In this document: in pieces, positions 37,058 to 47,818 of the stretch
Numbering within the stretch: position 1 is the stretch's first letter
Layout of the letters: each line of letters begins with the position of its first letter
Translations under genes and position numbers: made by a program
Notes under the pieces: generated by a model
The model's input: the letters and a program-made list of their open reading frames with translations, nothing else
The model's database searches: none
What the model was told of the DNA's origin: nothing
Assembly: GCA_019914945.1 (NCBI GenBank)
Contig: CM034107.1
Span: 1,922,001 to 1,986,000 of the forward strand
DNA from: Typha latifolia
Taxonomy: Eukaryota; Streptophyta; Magnoliopsida; Poales; Typhaceae
Length of the DNA: 64,000 nucleotides
Direction of reading: 5' to 3'

Positions 37058-40000
37058 TCAGTCAAAAAATTCCCACTGTGCAGTGGTAGGCGGATCAAAT
37101 GTCTCCCACTTTGTTGTAACTACGACAGACTTTAATCTGGCATTTGAGATCTTGAGCATGTCCAAAGTTTCGACACATTTCTGCACCCTCTTAGCCTGCA
37201 AAGCAGAAGGGCAACAACCTCCCTTGTGTCAGAATTAATGTGAAGTTGAGCTGAATTTAAGATGAGAAATTACATTACGCAACCTGGATATCAGGATAAA
37301 CATAAAAGCAACTGAGTGATCAAGACATACAATTATCAGCTAATTCATTTTAAATAGCATTAAACTTTTAAAAAAGTACTTAACGAGCAGTATCCTCATC
37401 AGCACTCTATATTGATTGCCCAAATTTGCAACAACAAAAAAAAGAAGAAAAATCTAAGGAAAGATGGTAGCACAAAATTCTTTCAATCCCATATTTTGGA
37501 AGGAGACCTTGCACTAACAACTAATGCCAATACCACAATTAAAATACACGGTCAAGGAATCAGGCATACCAAATGGCATCAGAGTAACCTTGATTTCTGA
37601 AAGTCATTTAACTCCAAAGCAGTCTTCTGAAATTTTACATATATCAGCTTATGAAATTAGAAGTAACTTCCCTTCATTTCCTTTGATGAACTCCCAGACA
37701 TTATGCGCCAGAAGAGAATTCTACTGTCTCAGTAATTCTCATCCCTAAAACATGTGGCTCTAGAGATCTCCTGATGGGATAATAGGTCACATACAGGTCT
37801 GTGCTTTGCCGACCCCAAATAGTTGGGATTAAGGGTTTTAACTTTTCCTTATTTCTTTTTAATGCAAGTCTATGTGATCAATTAACTGTAGAGTGCATAC
37901 AAATAGACTAACAAATTGACGATAGTGCAACAGTAATTGAAGCCTCTGACCATCTCAGTTTGTAATATGTCGAGAATTTGTGTGACTCATACTGAAATCA
38001 AAATGTCGGATGCAAATCTGTTTTAACCTTGTCTTAATGCACAATGTACAAATATAGATTGCACATCCATTCTTCTTCAACAGACTTACTACTTGTCTGC
38101 TACATGTATATGTTTCACAAAGCATACATTTTAGATGAAATTATATTAAAAAGGTTAAGAGTATGGACAGCCCACTGACCTGAAGATTTTTCTGCAAAGA
38201 AGTCTCTCCTTCAGAAGGTACACTATCTAATTTTACAGCTTGTATCATGAGCAACTCTATCAGCGTCGTGATTTGTACTTCTGCAACCTTATTCCCTTTG
38301 GATATAGATTTCTCGATGGTAGTTACCTAGAAGCAGATAAAACTTGGTTGTGAGAAAAATATTCAATGTTACTGATAGCGTTAATGTATAAGTCCTAGCA
38401 TTGAGATCATGAAAATTAGTCAAGTATCAAAGAAACAAAGAAAAAGCAACGAAATTACTAATTCTTCATTAAGTGGATCACATCCAAAGTTGTTTAACAT
38501 TTTCCTGTACTTTCATAGAATTAAGCATGTTGGCAGTCCACCTGTTCAAACTTCACTGTAGTACTAATCTATACATTATCTTCTCCATCTCCACCTAATT
38601 CTACTGTTACATACCTAACTCCCTTCAACGTGATCTTCAAACTCTATCACTCATTTCAACTTAAATTTGCTTTACCTAATTCAAGCTCTATGTCGACTCA
38701 TTATAATCAAGTCAACATTATAATGGTCAATGCTCATCTTCAAAGTTCAAATACAAATGCATGCCGACTAGCTATAGTAATAACCTAGAAACCAATTTTA
38801 TTGCAGGAAGAAATATCAATATAACCAGTAGTAACAAGCAGAATTACATAATGATTAATCTTTCACAAAACCAGATACTTCTGTAGATATTTAATTCTGG
38901 AGCAAAAAGCTCTAGTTACCATATGACATTCACATACCTGGTCAGCCAATTTATCCACCTCCAAGGAGATGTCGGAAATGGCCCGGTGGACATTCTGGAT
39001 CCTTGCATTCCTACGCATCTCAATATATCTCCTCTCCAAGCTTGTCGGGTCCTCCACCAACACTATCTTAGACCGATTCTTCACCCCACATATGTCAAGG
39101 TACTCGGTGTTTCCCCGCTCCTTCCCTTTGTATGTCAACCTTTGGTCAGCCGGCTGCAAACCAGTCTTCTCCATCAGCAGCTTCTTCAATTCCCCTACAT
39201 AAAAATGATAATGCCATCACACAATTGTCAAACAGCTCCTCTTTGCATCACACTTTTCATTTCTCCGCAATTTAACATAATTTAAGAACATTTCTTTCTT
39301 TTTTTACAGAGAAAAGCAAAAGGTTAAGAAATTACAGGGTTATTCCTAAAATATAAAATGACACTTATTTTGATTTACTTTTCGGGTGTCATTTTTCGCT
39401 AAGATAGTTGTAAATAAACGATCTTACCGTAGATCCATTGTGATCTTGAAATTATCTAAAAATGGAAACAGCATTGAATGATAAGAAACTAATGTTCACT
39501 TATACATACGACAAGACTCCAGATTTTCCTAAAATATAAAATGACACTTACTCTTATCAACAAGAAGTAACTTGAAAGAGAGCAACAATATTACACCTTC
39601 GACAACCATTTCCTAAATACTTGAGCTCACCCACGCACTTCATGCAACCATTTCTAGGCGAAGATTGTTTTTGACATCTACACCTTCTATAACCAACACA
39701 TTTGCAGGCATTTCTTCCAAATGGAACGGTGTTCCAATATTCCTAGTAAATTTGCAATATCCCCCACCAAATATCCATTTCATTGGTAATAATGATTTCA
39801 ATTCCTTTTAGTTCCTTGCACATTCTCACAAGATACAAACTTCCCTACAGAATTACACTATAAGAAACCAAAAGTGCATAAAATTCCTACTATTTACAAC
39901 ATTTCGATGTCTTAAATAACCAAGTTTGGGGCCAATTAAAAGCCCACACTTCCCGAAGGAGAAAAACAAAGAGCACTTACCGAAGGTGGCCACGGAGGAG

Positions 40001-40212
40001 ACTGCAACCTCGTACTTGGCGGAGCCATAGAGGACCCTAACCCTCAACTCCGGCGGAGCCAGCGGCGGCGGCGCCGCAGCCGCCGCATCACCGCCACCAT
40101 CCTCCCCACGCTTCTGCACCAGCAACCCCCCTGGCCTGACCTCCCACCCCTTCCCCTCCTCCTCCCCCCACCCTCCGCTCGATCCACCGTCCGACACCGA
40201 TCTCCGCATCAT
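37058..40212 (-). CDS. BAG-family co-chaperone with ubiquitin-like domain
   Basis: Plant BAG1-4-type proteins bind the ATPase domain of HSP70 through a C-terminal BAG domain and act as nucleotide-exchange factors in stress and death control. Exons, 5' to 3': 39981-40212, 38938-39194, 38180-38326, 37058-37195, joining to 257 residues. The N-terminus (1-55) is Gly/Ala/Pro-rich and contains WEVRPGGLLVQKR, a family signature. A ubiquitin-like domain follows at about 56-126 (LRVRVLYGSAKYEVAV ... GELKKLLMEKTGLQPADQRL ... KIVLVED). The BAG domain is at about 145-225 (AISDISLEVDKLADQ ... LIELLMIQAVKLDSV ... KRVQKCVETLDMLK). The tail ends QWEFFD. The start is the first ATG of a tandem ATGATG. It is head to head with the F-box gene. 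Which paralogue it is cannot be decided. Confidence 0.93.
37795..37850 (+). mobile_element. SINE-like 3' tail remnant in a BAG intron
   Basis: The words tttgccgaccccaaatagt and tgggattaagg resemble the conserved 3' end of plant Au-type SINEs (gaccccaa...ttgggataaagg). Only about 50 bases are recognisable; no polymerase III boxes are visible upstream. It lies in the last BAG intron (37196-38179). Confidence 0.35.
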
Positions 40213-40489
40213 CTCGGCCGTCCGATCTCTGTAACTGCCGCCGTCACAGCCCCCACTCTCTCGCTCGCTCGCTAAAATTTTTCCTTCTAGAGAGAACGCG
40301 GTGGAATCTTGCCGACACTTCTAATATAATGCGAGTCGGTTGGCGTTTTCTCTAAACTACTTCTTTTACGTACTCATTAACGTACCCACACTTTCGTGAA
40401 TGCTCAGCGAAAACGACATGCATAGCTTAAAGGAACCACTCAATTAATCCAATCCACGTGGTATGCCAGTCCATCATCAATTAATAGGG

Positions 40490-41300
40490 GACGTTTGTGT
40501 TAACCCATAGGATTATCTTTTTATTATTGGCCGAGATCGGGGCCGGGACCCATTGCTTGAGGATCGCCTGCAGATTCGAAAGTAGGAACTTCAACAGAAG
40601 AAGAATTATGTCCTCTAAACACCCATTGCCAAGAGGCCGAGTACCCAAATCTAGAGTTAACCCCACTACGGTCAATGCAGACGATCAATCAAGTTCGAGA
40701 AAAGTCATGAGCAGTAAGAAGTCAACCAATGAAACCAGTCCACGTTTACGTACACGCAGACAGCTCAATGTGGGCCAACGACAGGCTGCGCTGCCCAATA
40801 CGATCCGCAGATGTCTTCCCTCCATTTGATGCCCACGTGGCGGATTCTCGTCGGTCCATCAGCTCGTGATGGATATCGCACCCATACGTCCACTCCACTA
40901 GCTATGGGCGGGTAGGAGTTCTCTGGATCCGATAACCCGAAACGCCCGTTGAAAAAGGGTATTAATAGCATTGTCCTATCCATGTACGCGACGTCTCCAT
41001 ATACCGTAACTCGGGAGAAACTACGGCACCATTTGTATCAGAAGGCGGCGTTGTCGTCGTCGATCGGACGGGAGCGGTTACGTCGTCATGCTCATCCACC
41101 GTCCCGAGCACCAACTCTCTTTACTAGGATTCGTCGAGGTGTGGGACCTCAAGGGGCCCTTCCCCAAGTCCACCATTGTTACGCCGGAGCCGGAGGTGAA
41201 AGGGGCTTCCTTTTTGGGGTTTCCATTTCAGAGTATCTGATCCGAACTCCTTGGGGGTGATCTCCTGCAAGTCTGGAGGGAGGAGAGAGAAAGAGATGAA
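40490..41300 (+). other. GC-rich, coding-like relic between BAG and F-box genes
   Basis: This block is clearly more GC-rich than its surroundings and has two open frames with codon-like texture: 40497-40829 (110 codons, basic, with RGRVPKSR and LRTRRQLNVGQR) and 40949-41260. A third frame near 41088-41240 reads RPEHQLSLLGFVEVWDLKG before a stop. I recognise no family. Either a decayed gene or transposon fragment, or an unrecognised exon. Confidence 0.3.
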
Positions 41301-41589
41301 TGCGGAATCGAAAGCCAATATTGGGATAGTTAATTTACATCTTAAACTAGATTTTTATTCAAGAATTAAAGTATGAATTTTCTGTTGAAATAATTTAAAA
41401 AATAGAAAATTTCTTTAGACATTGTATAGTAATTGCTCTTACTATGATCAATTTTCAGCAAAAAAATTTCGATTTTTTAATTGGTGGAAATAGGGTCTTC
41501 ATTTATCAAATTATAATTTCAAATATTTTTTTTTATTAATTTAGCCCTAATAAATTCCTAAAAATTAATGTGTCATCAAAACTTGGCAC

Positions 41590-41591
<2 letters not shown>

Positions 41592-41631
<40 letters not shown>
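41592..41631. repeat. (AT)n microsatellite, 40 bases
   Basis: The longest perfect dinucleotide run in the window, inside the foldback element. Confidence 0.95.
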
Positions 41632-41637
<6 letters not shown>

Positions 41638-41911
41638 ACGCATCGACTATACAAAATATATGCTCTAATTTTTTTTAAAAAATATGTACTAAAATTAAAA
41701 AAAATTACGCATCACTTATATAATTTATACACATCAATTATACAAAAGGTACAATCTAATTTAAAAAAAACGTCACACATCACTCATGTAATATATATGC
41801 ATCGTCTATACAAAATATAATTATATTTTTTAATGATGTGTGTATCGAGATTTCAAAAAAAATGTCACGTATTACCTATATAATTTATACGCATTGCTTA
41901 TGCAAAAGATA
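41631..41911 (+). repeat. Diverged tandem array inside the foldback element
   Basis: Four copies of a unit around taatttatacgcatcgacta + tacaaaatata start near 41631, 41721, 41789 and 41881. The last three are each preceded by a second word of the type cgcatcactyatrtaatt. Unit length is about 70-92 bases. Confidence 0.7.
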
Positions 41912-42138
41912 CGCATTTATTTTTATATGCATCGAGATTAAAATATTAGATTATTCTAAATCAGTAAAAAGAAAGCCTAAATTTATAATTCGATAAATAG
42001 AGTTGGGTCTATTTATGTCAATTAAAAAACTAAAAGATTTTTACTGTAAATTTACACTCTTACTATATAATATGAAGAGAACAATTATCTCTCTCTTATT
42101 TTTTTCTTGTCTCATTTGGTATATTTTTCACTACTAGT

Positions 42139-42287
42139 TGGGCTTAGGCTCATACAAAATAAACGCTATCGGTATTGGGCTCTCAATTAGGGCCGACTCA
42201 CGAGCTTCTTCCACCTTTCATCTTCGTCGAGGGAACCCTACACGCTTCCCATTTTCCCGCCTAAGCTTCGATTTGATTCAAACCCTA
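42139..42287 (+). promoter_or_regulatory. F-box gene promoter motifs: two TGGGCT and a telo box
   Basis: TGGGCT (Site II/TCP core) occurs at 42139-42144 and 42176-42181, and AAACCCTA (telo box) at 42280-42287, 20 bases before the ATG. Site II and telo-box pairs are known from plant genes expressed in dividing cells; function here is inferred. Confidence 0.45.
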
Positions 42288-42307
42288 GCTTTGCCGCTAA
42301 AGGAGCA

Positions 42308-43611
42308 ATGGCCGGCGCGGAGATGTCGTCCAATCCCACGGATCCGGCTCGGAACTGGGCTGAGCTGCCTCGTGATGTGCTCTCCTTGATCCTTCGAAAG
42401 ATCGGGGCGATCGAGATCCTGATGGGGGCGGGACTGGTGTGCCGCGCGTGGTTACAGCTCGCGAAGGAGCCGCAGCTGTGGCGGTGCGTTGACATGACCC
42501 ATCACGCCGATCTCTTCAACACGGTCGATATGGAGGCCATGGCGAGGACGGCAGTCGATCGAAGCGGGGGGATAATGGAAGCTTTCTGGGCTGAATACTT
42601 CGGGAGCGATGAGCTCTTGCAATACATAGCCGATAGGTCATTCTCGTCCCATTTCTTGTTTTCAATTTTGGTGTTTACTTGGGTTGTTTGCATGATCAGA
42701 TGGATCTAGTTGTGGTTTCATTTGAATTTGATATATAGGAAGTCTTTGTCTATTTATAGGTTCGTTTACATGATTCTTATGAGATAAAAAATGCAATGGT
42801 CCCATATATGAGTGTGCACATCAAGATTGTTTCCACTTAATAATATGATGATTTATGCTCAACGTTCTGATCTCGTGCACCACTGAGAAATTTCATCATA
42901 ATTGCACTCTAACATTATCTACAACTATGATTCGTTAACCTTCATCGACGCAGAACCAACGTGTTGAAAAGCCTTCGTCTCATCTCATGCTATCATATTT
43001 CTGATGAAGGATTGGCTGAGGCAGCAAAGAGATTTCCTCAGCTAGAGGAGCTCGAGATTAAATTTGGTTCATTTTCTGAAGAAGTGTGTGAAACTGTTGG
43101 ACAAGTGTGCCCACAGCTGAAACGTTTCAAGCTGAATACTCAGTGGTGTTATCTTTCACCATTGAGTGACTCCGATGAGGAGATGGAGGAAAATGAGGAA
43201 GCAATTGGAATAGCCAACAACATGCATGAGCTACGCCATCTTCAACTCTTTGGTAATAGGCTCACTAATGATGGACTGATGGCCATCCTTGACAATTGTC
43301 CCCACCTTGAATCGCTTGATATACGCCAATGTTTCAATGTCACAATGGATGCTACTCTGCGAAAGAAGTGTGCACGAATTAGAAATCTGAGACTTCCACA
43401 TGACTCTACTGATGACTATGAATTTTGTGCTGACATTGGTGGGCTCGAGTCCTTTGACAATGATTTCCTCTCTGTGTCTTCTGATAGTGATGCAGTCTAC
43501 TACAATGAGTATGATTACTGTGAACTCATCGATGATGCAGTCTACTACAATGAGTTTGATTACTCTGAACTCATCGATGATGATGACATGGATCTTTTCT
43601 TTCCATTTTGA
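42308..43611 (+). CDS. F-box/LRR protein (SKP1-interacting, FBL23-like)
   Basis: A probable substrate receptor of an SCF ubiquitin ligase. Two exons, 42308-42636 and 42954-43611, give 328 residues; the junction restores an Arg codon (AG + A). The F-box is at about 16-60 (NWAELPRDVLSLILRKIGAIEIL, then VCRAWLQLAKEPQLWRCVDM). LRR-like segments follow (LKSLRLISCYHISDEGLAEA, FPQLEELEIKFG, LRHLQLFGNRLTNDGLMAILDNCPHLESLDIRQC). This layout matches the plant group annotated as putative F-box/LRR-repeat protein 23 or SKIP19-like. The C-terminal 60 residues are very acidic and contain an in-frame duplicated 15-residue unit. The ATG follows a telo box. The substrate is unknown. Confidence 0.92.
43489..43578 (+). 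repeat. In-frame 45-base tandem duplication in the F-box protein tail
   Basis: Unit 1 (43489-43533) and unit 2 (43534-43578) encode DAVYYNEYDYCELID and DAVYYNEFDYSELID. They differ at two bases, both changing residues (Tyr/Phe and Cys/Ser), so the duplication is recent. Confidence 0.95.
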
Positions 43612-46600
43612 AGGTCACGTACCTGGTAAACAATGTCATGCTCTCTATTTTTTTTTTATAGAGAGCTTTCAGGGTTGATGTTGCTGCACATTAGTGCTGT
43701 TTTACTCTTATGTCATCCACATGTTTTGGAAGGTAATGCCACATTTTAAATGATAGATAGTTGTTCTCATCCTTTTGTTTGGATCTATGCCTGTTTAATA
43801 TTTTTGACTCTGTTTCTAGGAGTTCCTCATGAATTTGGCGGTGGAGATATCAGGATTGTTTTTTTTACTGAATTCTCTTAAGTGCTACCATAATTTGTAA
43901 CTTTACCCCAAGTTAAGATTGGAAGTAATCAATTTTCTACTCTTTTAGATCTATGTCCTAAGATATGCTTAAATTACTTTGCATGTTAAACCCTGTGAAA
44001 TGAAGGCATGAATGCTGAAAAGCCTAAATTAGCTGTATGTTACTTAAGATTGCTTAGAAGATAGTTTATATCTGAAAGCATGTTCTCCGAGTCATATTAG
44101 TATTTCAGATAATGACTCCGGCTATATGTGCTTAGCATATAATTTCTTCAGGGCAGGTTCCAAAGACTGGATAGGGAAGTTGGTTTAGCTAGCTTAACAG
44201 CCAACTTACAACTTGTCAACAGAACTATTGTCAACGTGCCAAAATTAATTTTTCTAACCTGATTTGGTAGTGCACCATAATTTCAATTGCATCAGGTGAA
44301 AACATGTCCTAATCTGCAACTTGTACTTCTTTGCATTGAGTGAAACTGTTCCTATTTCATGTATTTAATCCCACAGAGAATTATTCTTTTGTTTCATATG
44401 TAGTTTTATCCTAGTTTAAATCCTTTTGTCTTTTCGAAATCAAAGAATACAATACATGTATTTTCTTTCAAGACAGCAAACAGCTCAACCTATGTGCTAG
44501 TTTTCAAGGCATTCTACCAAAGAAAAAAACACAGAAGGGATGACGTACCAGTTTTCATATTTCTCTATTCTCTAATTGAGAGGTATGGTTTCATGTACAA
44601 ACCTCAAGAAATGCGGTGCAGCAGCCATGGGCTTGTATCGGCATCGGAACTGGAAGGCAGGAGATGCCTGTCCATCTCTAGGGAAAGAAGATGTAAATCT
44701 ACGAACCATCTTCAATCTCCATGAAAGATTTAAGGGAGTAATGCAGTGAAAGGATTGACAAATCTGAACACATAGCAACTGGTGAAGTATTGGAGAATCC
44801 GGTCTTCTTAGGTTTTAACCAGTAAACTGAAATTTTTTGGTTGAGTTATTGTTACATCAAGTCAAAACGAATGTACTAGCATGAAAACTCTCCATATTGT
44901 GCATCAAGTGAAGAAAATTTCTGAAAACACCTGCAGTATTGCATAGTACTTGTTTCCAAGGAAAAGATTTTCTGCAGACGTCCTTAACAGAAGCTCAGAC
45001 GTCTGTCTTGTGAAAATAATCCAACCTAGAAGAAGGCACAGATTCTCTCATGCAGAGTGCATAACATTGCATGAGAGTAGCAGTAGAGACCTTCCTGTCC
45101 TTTAACCATGTACTAGTCAAAATTCTCTACCAGTAATTGGATCAGGATATACCCCAAATATAGTTGCTTAAAAACTTTACAGAATTGAATTGTTATATAT
45201 GAATTCTTGTTTGAGGCTGCTCAAAGGAAGTTAGCCGTGGCTAGTCAGAATTGTCAGTGCTTTTGAGGTCAATATGCAGGGACTGAGATTACAGACAACA
45301 GGTTTGCTAAGCAACAGGTCAGTTCAATTTGGAGAGCCTGGAAAGTTTCATATTGTTTTGTATAACTATTGATCATTGTGGTGGTCCATAGATGCTCATG
45401 GGGGCAGGTGGGTCTCTGGTATGTACTGCAACAATTAAGAGAACCATTTCTTTCTTTATTGACTCCATACCACAAGCATCTGTAACCACTCTTTAGACCC
45501 ATCGCATTCTAAGACCTACTTTTGATTCATCATTGCGAGATGTCATGGTCGATTCAGGACTACACCATAATTTTTTTTATTATTTGACAAAAACTATATC
45601 ATAAAAGGTATATATACTAATATCCTTAGCACTCTCTGCAGCATCATGTGAAATTTAATCCACACTTTATTTCATATTGATTAGTAATTACTTGATAGTT
45701 TGGTATTACTAAATACATAGTTCATTTCATGTTGGTGTCCAACTGATTGATGCTTTCTTCTCTGATAAAGTTGCTCTCTTCTCATTGAGGAAGATCAATT
45801 CTATCAAATCTTGTATTGAACTTGTTGTCCATAATTGCAGCATTTATCTCATCCTGACTGCACATATTTCTCATCTATCCTCTTCAGAAACATGATCCAT
45901 CATCTTTGTGATCACTTTTCACTGCATCATAGAGCCTAGATGAATGGTACAAATGATTGCTCCAGATAATATGCAGAGCTTCATCTGTGTTCATGGAATG
46001 AAGTCAAAAGCCGAACATTCTAATGATATAGCAAAGTTTCATCTTTTTTTTTCTTTTGTATGACACAATTTTTACAATATCTAGGTGATTGCTTTAGGAC
46101 TTGATCATGAAAAACCCCTACACTGCAAAATTAGTTAATTTATTATGCTATTATTGTTGGTGTTATGTTCTTGGAACTCATCTCTCTTATAGCTCAGGAG
46201 AGGGAGATCAAACTTGTCATCTTATTTCCATGATTTAAAAACCTTATATATCTCTACTATTATTTAGAAAGAATTCCTTTGTCCTTGCTGAATTTTTCTG
46301 CCAGGGAATGAGCTTGTGGCTTGGATCATTGCATGACCATTTGCCTCAGATTTCTAAACATTAAAAAGAAATCTAGATATTTAATGCCATGAATGAATGT
46401 TCTTGTGTGCCATAAGATTTTGCAACCACAAACTCAGTGCCTACTTGTGCATAGAAAAATTAGAAGGAAAAGAAAAAGGTAAAGAGTTGTGCAAGAAAGC
46501 ATTGATTTATGATAAAGAAGAGAATGAACCTATCCACCTCCATCATGCTATGTCTGCCAAGAGGTGGGCAATGTCCTTCTCTTCACATGCAATCCTTTTG

Positions 46601-47818
46601 TCACTTATAATTGTTTTAAAAATTCATTTTGCTGATGTGAAAAGTTATTGTAAAGTTGTTGTCCTTCTAACTATTAAGATTTTGTAAATCTCGAATATAC
46701 AAACAAGTAACATGGATAACATTCAGAAGATTCAACTGAGCCAAACAACAAATCATCTTGGATTCTTGCTACTCTTGATTTTAGTCTTATGACTTAACAC
46801 CTAACTGATGTACCATCATAGCTAAGTTGTCTGCTAGGATGAGTTTTGACTTGAATAATATCACAATCTAGTTTTTTTTTCTTCTTCTTCTTTTTAATCC
46901 ATATACAGACATGAGTCAGAAACATTCTGTCCATTTGGTCAGCAATTATGCACCAAAATGTTTATATAATTGGAAACTGCTTCTCTCCTTTGAATAATGG
47001 GCTTAAGTACCACATAATCTAACTAAAAGATGATGTCTTTTATTAATCATGGGACAATAGTTTATAAGTTTAACCACTGGTTTAGCCCTTTTAAAAAATA
47101 TGTCACAAGGAATCTAAATTATACACATATGAATTCTTTGAAGAAAAAAAAAAATCACCAAATACCAAATCCAATGTCTGTACAAAAAATCTTAAAATTA
47201 ATGTATTAAATATTATTTCATAATATATATATATATATAGTGAATTCACTATGTAAGTTTTTAGGATAACTTGCTAGTACCCAGTTAATTATGTTTAGCC
47301 TATCTTAAACTATCATTAAAATTGTTTTCTTAGTCAAGATATATGAATGGCTAATTAAGTAGTTCAGGAGTTCTTTGGATAATAAAAAAGTTTAGGCCTC
47401 TGAATTATCATATTTTTTACATATATTTTTTAAACTTTTTTTTTTTTTACTTCTTGAAATAAGAATTTTTTTTCATCACATAGATCTCTGAAATAAGGAG
47501 TTTATGGGGATATTTTCTTTAAGTTCAGGAGTTTATGGGGATATAATAAAATTAAGAATATGTATTCCAAAAATGGTGATAATTTAAGAGGACTAACTGT
47601 AATTATCCCTTAGTATGAATGATTATTACTAATAGTAGTAGTAGTAGTATAGTAGGATGTTGCGGACCCCACAGACGTTGTAATAGTCACGTCTCTGGCT
47701 GCGTATTCTCGCGCCCATCGACGCCTCTAACCGTCTTTAAAATGTTTAAGATTATTCCACTGGGAGAGAGACCATCACCAACCGAGGAAGTAACCTTCGC
47801 CGTACGTTCCCCGATCCA
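43612..47818. other. Intergenic DNA, 4.2 kb, no gene recognised
   Basis: The first few hundred bases should hold the F-box 3'UTR. The rest is AT-rich, with scattered open frames of 60-100 codons that show no recognisable domain, an (AT)n run at 47224-47239, and eroded repeat-like DNA at 47330-47615. The promoter of the gene at 47819 lies at the right end, where GC content rises from about 47655. Confidence 0.7.

Larger units (their letters stand above)
41421..42075. mobile_element. Foldback (long inverted repeat) non-autonomous element
   Basis: The left arm (about 41421-41545) and the reverse complement of the right arm (about 41950-42075) align in order: ttrtatagtaa, cagyaaaaa, tttttaattg, aaatag, atttatcraattataa and tttag. 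Between them lie an (AT)n run and a diverged satellite-like array, with no coding capacity. This is the shape of a MITE or foldback element. Divergence of the arms hides the exact ends and any target duplication. Confidence 0.55.
40213..42307. other. Shared upstream region of the divergent BAG and F-box genes
   Basis: Contains the BAG 5'UTR/promoter (CT-rich at 40240-40290), the GC-rich relic (40490-41300), a foldback element (41421-42075), and the F-box promoter with TGGGCT motifs. Confidence 0.7.

Noticed and set aside
44494..46690. Open frames of 76-96 codons in the long intergenic gap, considered as small genes.
   Set aside because: Composition matches the surrounding AT-rich DNA, there are no recognisable motifs, and they lack convincing starts or splice partners.
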